The translations under genes were made by a program, and so were the position numbers. From Gonatopus flavifemur (lineage: Eukaryota; Arthropoda; Insecta; Hymenoptera; Dryinidae): 64,000 nucleotides of DNA. Location of the stretch: the NCBI GenBank assembly GCA_018340375.1, contig JAFFJZ010000001.1, positions 45,996,001 through 46,060,000 on the forward strand, in the 5' to 3' direction. Below the pieces are notes generated by a model that was not told the origin of the DNA, made no database searches, and saw only the letters and a list, made by a program, of their open reading frames with translations. Every line of letters begins with the position of its first letter. Within the stretch, counting starts at the first letter, position 1. Positions 1 through 11,331 of the stretch are shown one piece after another.

Positions 1-2040
1 CATTGGATGAATGTGGAATAATCCCAATCTCAACATCAGAATTGACAAAACATTGATCTCATACTGAAAAATTGCCAAGAAACAGGTAATTGACAGGAGG
101 TTGAAGGAATAAATCCACATTTGAAGGGAGAGATGTTTCACGTTTTAGATTCATATGTGTTCACAATTTTGAATCAATAATTAAACACACCGAGATCATT
201 GAGGAAACAAGTCCAATGAAAACATCAAAATGAATCCAGGTATCATGTGAACTCTTATTAAATGGATTATATAATTGAAAGTTATATGTAATTTTTATAG
301 TATTTAAATGATGAAGGTTTTCAATATATTTTTATTTATTGAAATGATGAAATGAACAAAATATGAATATCAAATGACTGCTTCATACCCAAAATTCAAA
401 TAATATTGTTCGTAATAAGCAAGCAATTAAAATAAACCTTCCAATAATCACATGAAGACCATGAAATCTCGTGACTATGAGAAACAATCGACCAATGTAT
501 AGAATCAATTATAGAAAATAAAGCTCCCGGATATTCAGATAATTGGAGTAATGTAAAATCGATATCTAAAATGATTGTTCATATCAAACTATGAATTCTA
601 TTGAGCAGTTCGTTATGTAATACACTGTGTCTACATCTAACATAAATTCTTTTTCTGAGTAAAATAATAGTGTTTGTTACAGGAATATTGAGAAGATCAA
701 ATGGTATAATATTATGAGATGGGAAATTAATCCCTACTTCAATTCTGAGAGCTCATAATAAATTAAAATAATCAGAAAGAACTGAAATGAAAAAGTAATT
801 ATCATGTGATGGATAGAATTATTCCTAATGGAAGATCTTCGTATAAAAAATTAGTATGGAAGCCTTGAAATATTGCTTCACGAACTACATCCTGTCATCA
901 CTTGGAATGAATAAAAATAAATAAATGAATACCCTGAGAGAAAAAATTTCCAGGAACAATAAAATATTGAATTAAGTTATCGCAACACAATGAGTAATTG
1001 ATCCGAATGAAGTTTCATCGAATTGATTGAATATCCATTTTCATTGAGAAAATAGTTTATCGGCTATTGAATATTTTTTTGGTTGAATGAATACTCAGTT
1101 CATTCGAGTCAACTACATATCCCATTGCGACTGTTCAATTAAACATTTTGTTGTTCTAGGAAATTTTGTCTCTCGGTGTATTAATAAATACTATATTCAG
1201 ATCCGATTCAGATACAAAATTCACACATATAAAAAACACTTAAAATGACAATAGAAGATTGAAGGTCATAATCTTACTGTGGCTAAATGGAGAGAAAGTG
1301 GATAATCACAATGAGAGGAAGTTTCTCTAGAATATTGGAGTTTTTAAATTGAAAATGTATAAAGCAGAATGAATGCAACTGATATTTCCAGAATAAATAA
1401 TGAATTTTGAATAACGATGACGATGATTACTAGAATAATAATAATGTAATGAATCGTATTTCTCAATAAATTCAAAAGAAAGTATCCTGCAATTATATTT
1501 GCGATTGATCGAAGCCATGAAGTTCAGGGTCGAATGATATTTTTAATGGTTTCAACAATATTGTTAACATTCATATTGATATTGATATGGATGGCATAAA
1601 AAATTAGTGGGTTCCCTGAGGATTTAAGTAAGTAAATATATAATAGCAATTTTTCGTTCATCCAAACATGATTATCATTAATTCATAATGAAAGAGGTAG
1701 TAAAAACAGATGATGAAAATACTAGATGCCTTGAGTTTGTAAACATATGAGATAATAACTCTAAATAATTGTTATCTATAATAATTAGTGAAATACGAAT
1801 GATTAGAATGTCCATTTTATTGGCCCTCAAACCCTTACGCCTTTAAATGGTGCATGAAACGCACGTATGTGTATTAAATTGTCTTATTTATTTTAATTAT
1901 AATTCCCACGTGTTTCTATAAATATTGATTATCAAACATAAATTTTTTATAATGGAATATTGAAAAATCATGTTATAGTAAAATAATTCTTCATGATATT
2001 TATCCATTAAAAATCCTGACATAATTCCTAGTAAAAATGA
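1..2040. other. AT-rich intergenic DNA, no gene seen
   Basis: I see no convincing coding exon here. Open frames are short and lack family motifs, and no clear inverted repeat was found. The stretch would be the downstream flank of the GH18 pseudogene at 3.2 kb. It holds no recognisable copy of the missing terminal GH18 exon. Confidence 0.5.
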
Positions 2041-2330
2041 ATCATATATAGACCTATATAAATCATATAAGGCTCATATATGAATTAGACAAAACATATA
2101 TCTCTTCTATATAACCCATATATGATCCCTATATAATTCATATCTGGTTCATATGTGAAGCAATTTCTCCATATATGAAATGGTTTTGATACAGGCTCAT
2201 ATATGGATTATATAGGAGACATATATGAATTACATAGGGGACATATATGATTACAAGGGAATCATGTATGATTTCCATCACTTTCATACATGAGCCATAT
2301 ATGATTTATATAGGATTCATTTTCATTTCA
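2041..2330. repeat. Degenerate CATATATGA-type tandem repeat
   Basis: The block is built from imperfect repeats of a palindromic core (CATATATGA / TCATATATG) separated by short spacers such as TCCTATATAA. About a dozen core copies are visible in both orientations. It looks like a decayed minisatellite or the interior of a palindromic element. Confidence 0.6.
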
Positions 2331-2344
2331 CAGGTGTATCCTTC

Positions 2345-2775
2345 AGCCAAAATGCAATGATTTCCCATTCGAAAAAATTTTTCGGAAGCTTCTTATTTGA
2401 GACCTAAGCATTTTGGGATTTTTTCGAACCTAAATTATTCAAAAACACTATGTGCTACATACTTGAGTTCAACATTTCGCTGGGTTGAAAAACGGCGATG
2501 AATCTCCAGGGAAAAATTGAACCTTTCCATCGTTGTTCGTTTTGAAGCTATAATAATTCAAAGTTGCTGAATTCTGATTGGCTGAAGGCTGAAAATTCCA
2601 ATTCTATAGCTCCGAAACAAACAATGATAGAATGGTTCAATTTTTTCAATATCTCAAAAACTGAGGCTCAAAAAAATTTTTCCAAGCGGGAAATTATTGC
2701 ATTTTGGCTACAGATTACATCTGTGAAATCTGGTCCACGAGTTTTGGGACACCCTGTATACTCTATGAGCATAAT
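2345..2775. repeat. Snap-back inverted repeat ending in GGGACACCCTGTATA
   Basis: The left arm starting AGCCAAAATGCAATGATTTC is mirrored by a right arm ending GAAATTATTGCATTTTGGCT at 2709. It is followed by a GGGACACCCTGTATA tail at about 2744-2760. Related copies occur at 14041-14508 and, as a half, at 23390-23630. The short open frame inside is part of the repeat and is not regarded as a gene. Confidence 0.6.
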
Positions 2776-3231
2776 TATATAAAATGACGAAATCTTATAT
2801 CGGGAAGAAACAAATCAGTAATCGATACGTGAGAAGAAAGAACTCGATATAAATTGTGTTCAATTGAATATAAATCAATTAGATGTATCTAAAGTTCAAC
2901 AGCTGCGAATAAATTTATTATCATTTTGAATTGATATTTTTTGTTAAGAATGGGAGATGGCTCATATTTGAAAATGAAATAAATTCATATTGAAGTTAAA
3001 TCTGAGTATTGTTTAAGAGTTAATATCAGAATTAATCAAATCAATGGTCTGATTTGAGGTATCAAAAATATTAATTATTCATGACTTTATTAAAGTATAA
3101 TTTCAATGTTATTGAAACTGATTTGATACTTAATGATGTAATAATTAAAAACTCTCATCGTGAGTGAATGAAGTGCATAATTATACCCTATATCTCCTAT
3201 TATATATATACCCTATCACTCCATTGATGTT
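2776..3231. other. AT-rich spacer
   Basis: No coding or repeat structure was recognised. If the GH18 pseudogene were complete, its terminal exon would be expected here or further left. It is absent. Confidence 0.4.
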
Positions 3232-4620
3232 TCACTCAGTATCGCCACCATAGATTGAAACAGAATAACCGGCTTCTCTTGGATTCACTTGTGGTGTATT
3301 TTGATCGAAAGCCAAGATATGAATAGCGTCGACTCCTCGTGCTATATGATCTACATCGTAATAAACTGTAAAATAAAAATTCATGGAACCATAAATTCAT
3401 CTACGTACCCTATCACCAGCAGAAATCACATACAAGTATCAGTGAATCGAGGTGAAACTGTCAAAGTCAAATCTTTCTCCTTCAGCCCCATTTTCAGATC
3501 CTTCGTCAAATCAGCGCATTTACTAGGAAACCATTTTTCCTCAGGAGCTGCATCATCGCTAGTCATGGAGTCATCAAAAGTGGTTTTTATTTCCAGTCAC
3601 GTCGACTGATTCGGAAATTGCCATGCGAGATCGATACCATCAACATTGAACGTTGCCATGAAATCAACGACTGAATCTGTTGCGTTTGGCGTTTGTAGCT
3701 AATTTATAAAAATACTATGTTAATAACTAAACTTCTTATTTCTGCCATAGCAAATATTTTTGATACCTCAAAACAACAATTACCACTTTCAAATACCTGT
3801 TGAACTGATTAGAATGATCATGACCTCCGATACCGAGAGAAACCTTGAGTTTGGGGAAAAGTTTCTTCAGATGTTGGATTTGCTTAGAAAGTGAATGAGT
3901 TTTATTCGCTCCGGGTCTTAATTGCGTTATGATTTGATTTGTACGAGGATCGATATTCACGAAACTGTATATCAAATGTGTACAAAGCGGTAGGGAAGGT
4001 TTGAGTATTCGCATATCGACTTGACCTTGTCCTACGAGAAGTCAGGAAAAGAATGAAATTATGTATATAAGTTTGCATTCTTTTATTTTATCCCCAAAAG
4101 ACAGGGCATAATTCAAGGGTCAGTTTTAACCAAAAAGTTAGTTCTACAAGAAAACGATTAGTTCTAGAACGTTGAAACGGTTAGTATAATGGCACATTCC
4201 CAATATAACTCATATATAAATTATATTGAATTATATATGAATTATATATAATTTTGAAAATTTGTTCTCTTGGATTTTTCCTTTATTTTCGAAAATTTTG
4301 TATCCAATGTTTCGGTTAATTCTAGATTTTACTTATCTTATGCCCTGCCAAAAGAAATTGATCCAAAGGGTTTGGAAACTGTGACGAGATTTTTTAGAAC
4401 CAGATCAATCTGTACTCCTTCTACATGATTCGTCTCCCTAATCCCTTCGTGCTCAGAAAATTCAAAAAAATTTTCCTAATGGAAGATTTGGAATCGATCT
4501 TATTCGATAGAAATAAATCTTACCTGATCTCCGAACCGACGTAGCATTCTAGTAACACACTACCTTGTTTAATTTATTTATATTCAAGTCAAATGATTCA
4601 CTGAATGTTGAGAAAGAAAA
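3232..4620 (-). pseudogene. GH18 chitinase-like pseudogene, nonsense-mutated and lacking its last exon
   Basis: Four exon-like blocks match the family's exon plan. Exon 1 ends at 4524 with a GTAAGA donor; it reads LNKVVCY, then TAG where paralogues have Trp or Phe, then NATSVRRSG. Exon 2 (3784-4025) is open: CTHLIYSFVNID followed by LKVSLGIGG. Exon 3 (3434-3698) holds FNVDGIDLAWQFPNQST, then an in-frame TGA, and stays open in the same frame to a GTATGT donor. Exon 4 (3232-3365) carries DAIHILAFDQNTP and stops at TGA 3234-3232. The terminal exon (about 160 codons in paralogues) is missing downstream. A hydrophobic leader-like run starting with Met sits in another frame near 4640, suggesting an extra frameshift. 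The LNIN-type sequence before VVCY groups it with genes B and C. The active-site motif already had Gln in place of the catalytic Glu, so the ancestor was also inactive. Splice sites survive, so the decay looks fairly recent. Confidence 0.85.
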
Positions 4621-4959
4621 TAAAATAATAGAACATAATAGTGAAAACTTCGTAATTGAAATCTGTAATTCAGAATTAATTGATTTGCAAGAAAAACTTC
4701 CTTAAGCTGCAGAACGATTTTCTAAAGGCTCAGTCAAATTGTCGTGGAAAATTTTCATAGTGTAATGCATAAATTGTATAAACCACAGCGAATATTAAAA
4801 ACAAGATTTTCCACATAATTACAATACAGACACAATATGACATTTTTTTCGAAATCTTCTTACCAGAATTACTCTTCCGCGTGTCATGACTACAACTGAA
4901 AAGCTTTGTGTCGCGTTGGGCAACATTGTTCCGTCACGTCAGGAGATAATTGAAATACT
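4621..4959. other. AT-rich spacer between pseudogenes
   Basis: No exon was recognised. From about 4960 leftward-reading homology to the 3' flanks of genes B and C begins. Confidence 0.4.
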
Positions 4960-5558
4960 CATACGAGTTTTAATTATATAAATTATAACCATATGTAACT
5001 TGTACTATTACTATATTGAGTAGGTAGTCCCATTACATCTAAAGAGGCACTTTTGATACCCGAATACGCGAACCTGATTTGATTCATTCACCGAAGATAT
5101 TTATTATTCTTGATTTCAATGTGAATGTACATGAAGAGGATTTCCATGGAACATAAGACACTCGTTTGAATTCAATATTGTTGAATAAAGAATCCCCCAA
5201 GAGAACACGGAGCTCTGGAGAACGTTCAGTAAATGAAAATTCAGGGTGCGAACATTTGAAATGTATATCAACTTAAAATCAATCTAAAATTGTTTCTTTA
5301 GAGCTGTGTTAACCTAGGACAATTGTCAAATTCTCATGGGAAATTATATAATATAAATTGTTTCAACAAGTCAAGATATAAATATTCCACTGCTTTTAGG
5401 CTCATTGAACCCAATTTTGCATTCTTACTTTTCATGATGCGCAATTACAGGAGGCGTGTTTCTCATAAATGCTTTGCAAGGAGACCCTACTCCTTCGTTG
5501 ATGAACTTTAGAATAACATATGTACTAGATATTACTCGAAGAGGGATCTCAAAAATTC

Positions 5559-6060
5559 TCATTGTGATAGCTGCGCTTGGCGCCATATAGTTAAGAGTGC
5601 TTTTGGATCATTCGATAATTGATTCATGAGATCAACAGAAAATTTAATACTATGCAAAATTGGAAATGGATCACATCCATTCGTGTACGCATCAGTTGAC
5701 AAATCGAAGAGAGCCACGCCATCCAATTCCCAACGGGCAGCATAATTCACTTTTTCAAAAGTGGTTGCTGTATTTTCGTAACTTGCCCAGAACCCATCCT
5801 TTCCATTCATCATCAAACCGTAACTGGAAACTCCTTGAAGCCTAGATGTATTCGTACGCACATGACCTTCAGTGTCATTTGCATTCATCAAGCAAATTTC
5901 ATTTTGAGTTATAACGCCAGGAGTTTGCACAACAGACACTGGTGAGAAGGGACCATTAGCGGGGAGTGGAAACTTGTCGGTCTTATTCACGCGCCATATA
6001 TGTCCGTGAGCTGGAATGCCAAGAACTAACTTATGTGCTGAAGTCAAATTCAACCAGGCC
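5559..6060 (-). pseudogene. Copy A: orphan terminal exon of a GH18 chitinase-like gene
   Basis: This is an intact-looking last exon: TTTTTTTCAG acceptor at 6062-6061, open to the TGA at 5559. Its product is nearly identical to exon 5 of gene C, starting AWLNLTSAHKLVLGIPAHGH and ending in TIWRQAQLSQ. It holds the C-terminal half of the barrel (VLGIPAHG strand, GFWASYE-type strand, LDGVALFDLSTD strand). Homology to B and C continues into the upstream intron to about 6244 and then breaks. After about 150 bp of unrelated filler it resumes at about 6390 in the promoter/leader block. Exons 1-4 were therefore lost in one internal deletion. The 3' flank with a possible AATAAA signal (plus-strand TTTATT at 5100-5105) is shared with B and C. 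It could still be transcribed as leader plus exon 5, but no full-length protein is possible. Confidence 0.85.
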
Positions 6061-6389
6061 CTGAAAAAAAGAACCAAGTCAATTTCGTACGAAAAATCTC
6101 AAGTGTTCATCAATCAGGGATTCATAAAACTTATTCATCGTTTTTTCAGAATTCGAATTTTAGGCTTTTACACAAATTTTGTTCCAAATGTTATCTTCCC
6201 ATGATAGTCAATTAATTTTACGAAGAAGAATACTTTTCAAATGGAGTGACTTGGACGGATTCGATTCCCGTAACCACAACCCGTCCAAGAAATTATGGGA
6301 CTTTTAGAGGTTCATTCACGTGAATATTTTGACTCGGATCAGACCAACGCCAAGAATCCATAAATTATGGTATTTTTCAAGATATCTGT

Positions 6390-6540
6390 TTTCTCAGTGC
6401 AGTTATTGAAACGAATCGTACGAAATATATTTCGATAATTACCTCTTCTGGAAAACAAACCCAGGAAAAAGTCAAGGAGAGTAATCGGTCTAAAAAATTG
6501 ACTAAGAATTCTGTTTAGCGATATGCCAATTTATAAAGCG
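6390..6540 (-). promoter_or_regulatory. Copy A promoter and leader-exon remnant
   Basis: The minus strand reads TTTATAAATT (6528-6537), then an untranslated stretch, then AGAAGAG with a GTAATT splice donor at 6443/6442. The same arrangement occurs upstream of genes B and C, so it is a conserved core promoter plus noncoding first exon. Here the coding exons it should join are gone except for exon 5. Confidence 0.55.
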
Positions 6541-7560
6541 GCTGAGATAAGGAAACATGTGCGGAAAAATCGAAACATAAAACATTTATGGTTGAAATTT
6601 ATTGTTTTGAAATAGAAAAACATGTGAACAAACAGTTGGAATGATAAGTTCTCTAGAATTTCCTCATTCGATTATCACAAAACATTTTGTACGAAATCGT
6701 ATGAGGAAAAAAAGACTTGTGGGTCTGTTCCTGCATTTTTCCCCAAATAATACTCCCCTCTGAATATCTTTTTAGTAATGTTCGCGGATCAATTCCAACA
6801 TCTTTTACTTGGCGTCGAAGTAAACAGCAATTCTACATTTCATATATATCGCTCATCGAGGGTCTCAAAATTCTCCCGAATTATAAATCAAATATGAAAT
6901 CAAAGAAGGCTATATGGATGACAAATGAAGTATGTCGTTTCTCATGAAATGTTGATATCCAACATTTGATAGTCGTTCATTCTGATAATATTCACGAAAC
7001 TTATGAAATTCAGAATTTGATTGAGTTGATAACGTTGGAGGATCTAGTCATCCATGTATCTTTTATTTTCTCATGTATGATTTGAGATAATATTCCTAAA
7101 AATAGTCTTTTGGAAAACATACTCGCAAAATGCGATACATTCCAATAGTTTTCCATCATCTAGTTATGAAATGATATTTTCTTTAATTCAAAAATTTTTC
7201 CTTTGATGTTTGTGAGATTCCAACGATTTCACTCACAGACATCGATAGAAAATCATGATCTACATAAAACTCGATGTAAATTTTGGAATGACTATATCAG
7301 AACAACTCTGGAAATCGATGGAAACCCATTGATTTATATCGACCCCCTCGTACAAATGACTCTAGTCGTTCCCTAAGCCTCGTCAGGCCTCACCAAGCTG
7401 TGCTATGGTCGATTCTTACCCAAGTTGGAAAATTTCCAAGATTTCATATGATGCATATAAAATTCAATATGATTTCATATAATTTATGGATAATTCTATG
7501 TAAATTCTATATACTGTTGTAACAATTCCTACTCGGGTATTGAAATCTTAATACGTGAAA
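6541..7560. repeat. 5' flank of the duplicated unit, copy A
   Basis: This matches 22080-23240 upstream of gene B nearly end to end. The B copy has an extra 110-bp hairpin insertion that is absent here at about 7434. No independent gene is claimed. Short open frames occur on both strands but disagree between copies. Confidence 0.7.
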
Positions 7561-8099
7561 TGGGACGCACACTGAGGAAAAGGATTAGTGAACTGAACGA
7601 AAACGTAGTTGACTCAACTACACCAGGAGTTTAAATACGTTCAACCAACTCTGGAGATTGCATTGAATCATTTCCCAGGTTGGCCGACTCTGTTGAGTCA
7701 ACTACGCGAATGATTGGGACAATGAAAAATAGTTTCCGTCAAGTGTTCATGTACATTGTAACGGTACGAATATGATAAAATATTCGTACGATTACAACGC
7801 CACGCGATAGTCAATCATTATACAAAATGCTAAATCCTCTAAGTTAAAATCAAAGTATCGAAAGCGAACCCATTGAACCAAGTAGAAATACGTTTGACCA
7901 ATATTTGAACTACCAGCTGGAGACCGATGGATCAGGATTTGAGTGTTTCTGTGTCACTTTTGTCACTCAAATCTGGACCCAGCATGTGGAAATAATACCA
8001 TGATCAATATCTAAACAAACATCTTTCCACGAATAAGATCCAGTCTAAATCAATTTAATCACTTACTGAATTCAGTTCCGATAAATTTTTAACCATACC
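7561..8099. other. Spacer without recognised features
   Basis: The stretch contains paired GTTGAGTCAACTAC-like and CTGGAGA-like motifs that may be old repeat pieces. No coding signal was seen. Confidence 0.3.
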
Positions 8100-8182
8100 C
8101 AGATGGCATAAGAGTTCCAAAAGAGCTCATAATGAATGCGATGTATTTATAAAGAACTCTTTCAGAACTCTTGTGCTATCTG
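8100..8182. repeat. Short palindromic MITE
   Basis: CAGATGGCATAAGAGTTC at the left is mirrored by GAACTCTTGTGCTATCTG at the right. The interior is also partly self-complementary. Confidence 0.6.
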
Positions 8183-8412
8183 AGATAGCTGGAATTCCCC
8201 TGAAAATTTCAGATCTTTGTTTGAACTCAATTTCGGATGATTTAACAGAAAAACGCGATAAGATTGAGTTACCTACTACGGGAAAAAGACTCGAAAGAGA
8301 ATGATTAGAAGAGTTGAAAGCCGCTTAGAGGCGAATAAGAACTGATAGAAACAACTCTAAATCATTTTCTATGCGGTTTTTGAGTCTTTTTATCGGTCCC
8401 TATCGTTTCCTT

Positions 8413-8920
8413 TTACCAGAGATGTATGATTATCTTGAAAGCATCCTTTTGAGAGCATTTGTCTTGTGAGGGTATCCTTTTAAGAGCACTCCCCATACAA
8501 TACCGGGCTCTAACAGCATTCGGAGGTTTCGAAAACGTTTTAAGACCGTTCCGACGTCTTGAAAACATTCTTGGAACGTTTAACAAATGTCCAGGGAACA
8601 TGATGCTGTCTGGGGGGGTTTGAACGTTCATAAGATATATCTTTTGAGAGTATCCCTCAAGAACACTTCCCGGACAGCACCGGAATGTTTTTCGAACGTT
8701 CATAAGACGTGCTTGAATACAACACAGGGAACGTCCAAGTAATGTCTCAGGTAGTTCTAAGAACGTTGCACGTCCCAAGTATGTCCAAACGTGATAATAC
8801 ACTATTTATTCATAGGTTGACCAATAATCCTGGATTTCAATCCATTACCCGATTAAAGAATCCCCAACGAAACGAAAACGTGCAACGAACGTTGTTCGAA
8901 CCTAAAATGGGACTATGAAT
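8413..8920. repeat. Internally repetitive element with GAACGTTCATAAGA motifs
   Basis: Similar phrases recur within the block: GAACGTTCATAAGA twice, TTTTGAGAGTATCC-like units three times, and GGGAACATGATGCTGTC against CCGGACAGCACCGG in opposite sense. Open frames on both strands arise from this repetition and are not called as genes. Confidence 0.45.
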
Positions 8921-9125
8921 ATGTGAAGGTTCATTGAATGTTTATTATATGTAAGTGTATCTGAAATAAACTCAAAATTGATCCAATCGAATCGTGGTCT
9001 GTCAGCGACGTAAATCGCTCGTCAATAAGGTGAAATTGAGATGAATGGATTCCTCAATCATTGAATTCTTTAAAAAACGAGAACATAATTGATGGGTCCA
9101 TGTGGAACAATTAACCAATAGTACA

Positions 9126-9399
9126 CCCACTGAGCATTTCTGTTAGAACCTCGCATTAATATTGCAGCGATATTGACGCGATCTTGAAAGTACCTGTCAT
9201 GAGAATTACAACAGTAATATTACAGAATACAATTACAAGTGAATCACAGCGATGTTACATTGTCAAGTGATATTCCAACGATATTTCTGTGAGTTACTCT
9301 TGTAATATTGCATTTGTAAATTGAAAAACAGATACTTCCAAGATCGCATCAATATTGCTACAATATTAATACGAGGTTCTAACGGAAATGCTCAATGGG
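9126..9399. repeat. 270-bp hairpin MITE
   Basis: Terminal arms CCCACTGAGCATTTCTGTTA and its near reverse complement (ending TAACGGAAATGCTCAATGGG) enclose a mirrored interior of AATATTGC-type words. The element is non-coding. Confidence 0.8.
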
Positions 9400-11331
9400 C
9401 ATCTAATTATCATTCCGCCCATTCCTGAATGATAATGATGAAAAATCTAGTGATGGCGAGATTCAACTGATCAATAGAATAACCAACTTTTGCCTGGTCA
9501 CTGTTGAAAATAATACAAAATCTTGTATCACAAATGATATTAAATTTCGTAACAAGCTGTGATATGAAATTTTGTATCAAAACTGATCCTAAATTTTATA
9601 ACAATGATATAAATAGATATCGCCACATGATTGACATGATACAAAATTCCGTAATACTGATACGTAAAAACTACTTCGTATCCATGTCGTAAAGTTTCGT
9701 ACTGATTTTTCTAACAGTGTGATTTCCATGATTTGTTGAATCCCAGGTAGGAATGAAGCCTATAGAACGGCGTAGAAGCATAACCAAACAGTCCTCTGAG
9801 CGAAGAAGATTTGAGAAGTTGATTGAAACCTTCTCATGTTTCATTCGTTTCGATTTACGCATTCTTGAATTTTGATTCACAACAGGATGTTGAACGATGT
9901 CAGAATAAATAATGTTTCAATAAAATTTTCTCACGATCAATCCAAGTTTTGGAATTTATGGGAAACAGATGGTATACAATCAAACCCGGAATGAACTATT
10001 GCAAACCGACGTTTCATTTGAAAGAGACTGGTACTATGAGCCACATGTGGTCAAATATTGACAACCCATATTTTTTGACGATATTGCTGTAGACTGGACA
10101 ATATTGTATAACCTTTCTGGATCAAATCTGCACTTTTTTTCACGAATAAAAGTTGCCTGAATTATGCGCAAATGGATAACGTTTTATCATCCACGCTATA
10201 ACCCCAGATTATGTACAACTGTGCCCAATCGTATTGATGTCGATGTAATTGACAAGTTCTGGAGTTTTTCGCATGGTTCTCCATGCATGGTTCAATGGGG
10301 AACGTCGGTACGAAATTTCGTCGATCAAACCTATGTAGAAAAAACGTCGACACCCAGTATGCACTGGCGTCGCATGTGTTGAACCACACAGATACTCGTC
10401 GAATGTATGCGACGATGACATAAGAGACTTTGATCGACGAAACTACGGGAAGAAAAAAGAATCATGTATGAATGCAATCGACGGATTCCAGAGAAAAGAG
10501 AAGAACGCATCAAAATAATAATTTACAAGCAAAGAAAGTTTAAAGAACCAATATATATAATTACACCCCCTCTCACTAAAATGAAAATCAAATCACAGGT
10601 TGATTCAAATTCGAACTGAGATATCGAGAGGCACGAATAATAAGCCAATGATAACACACGGTGTTTTCGATTAATGTGTGCGATTGATCTTTTCGATCAG
10701 ATCATTCGATACAAAAACTTATCAACAAATCCGACAGGTGATTGATTCGCACATGATTCATAATCAACTTGCAATATTATAATAAGGGGTCAAATCTGAC
10801 AAAACGTCGAACTGAATGACATCTCGAATTTATTCACTTGAAATTCATTCCTCACTTCGACCTGATCGAAGAATAAATTAAGAGGAGTAAAATCCTCATA
10901 GTTTCCTTTCACAGCGGACACTCTTGACTCTCTGTCATTGCGACAGTGACGTATAGAGATGTTCCCAACCATCATGTTCATTTTTATCTGATATCCTTAC
11001 CTAGACCAACCCACACCACACTTATTGCAAGTTGTGTCTCGGGTGGTCTACGTAAGGCCAGAGATGTTTTTTCACGTTCTTCACCTAAAATTTAGCATTC
11101 AATTTACTCGTGAATTAAAATGTCGCGTTGAAGATATTGTGAGAAGCGATTTGTAAGGAACATATTTCTGGGTTGCGTGTTTCAGGCGTTAATGAACAAA
11201 TCGTCACCGCTGGAGGAGGAAGAATTTAAAAATTATTATGTACGTTAGTAAAGAGAATATAATTTTTCCTCCAACCTGATAACCAGTGCTCATTTCAATT
11301 GCACCGTAAATCAACACTACCACCCCTCTCG
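9400..11331. other. Region without a supported gene
   Basis: Overlapping short open frames occur on both strands at 10162-10513. A 63-codon minus frame at 10790-10981 is followed, on its upstream side, by a GTAAGG donor-like site near 11000. None matches a family I recognise, and none shows a consistent exon chain. Some inverted TCGTCGATC-like words near 10315-10440 suggest repeat origin. Confidence 0.3.

Noticed and set aside
2041..2330. CRISPR-like array
   Set aside because: The units are imperfect, palindromic and variably spaced, and the DNA is eukaryotic.
3595..3605. In-frame TGA in the left pseudogene as selenocysteine
   Set aside because: A TAG in exon 1 and a missing terminal exon already show decay, and the family has no selenoprotein members I know of.
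5559..6060. Exon 5 of copy A as an alternative last exon of gene B
   Set aside because: It lies over 9 kb beyond B's own last exon and polyadenylation region, with its own promoter remnant; deletion of a full gene copy explains it better.
10162..10513. Overlapping open frames on both strands as genes
   Set aside because: No motif, mutually exclusive frames and local inverted words; they look like chance or repeat.
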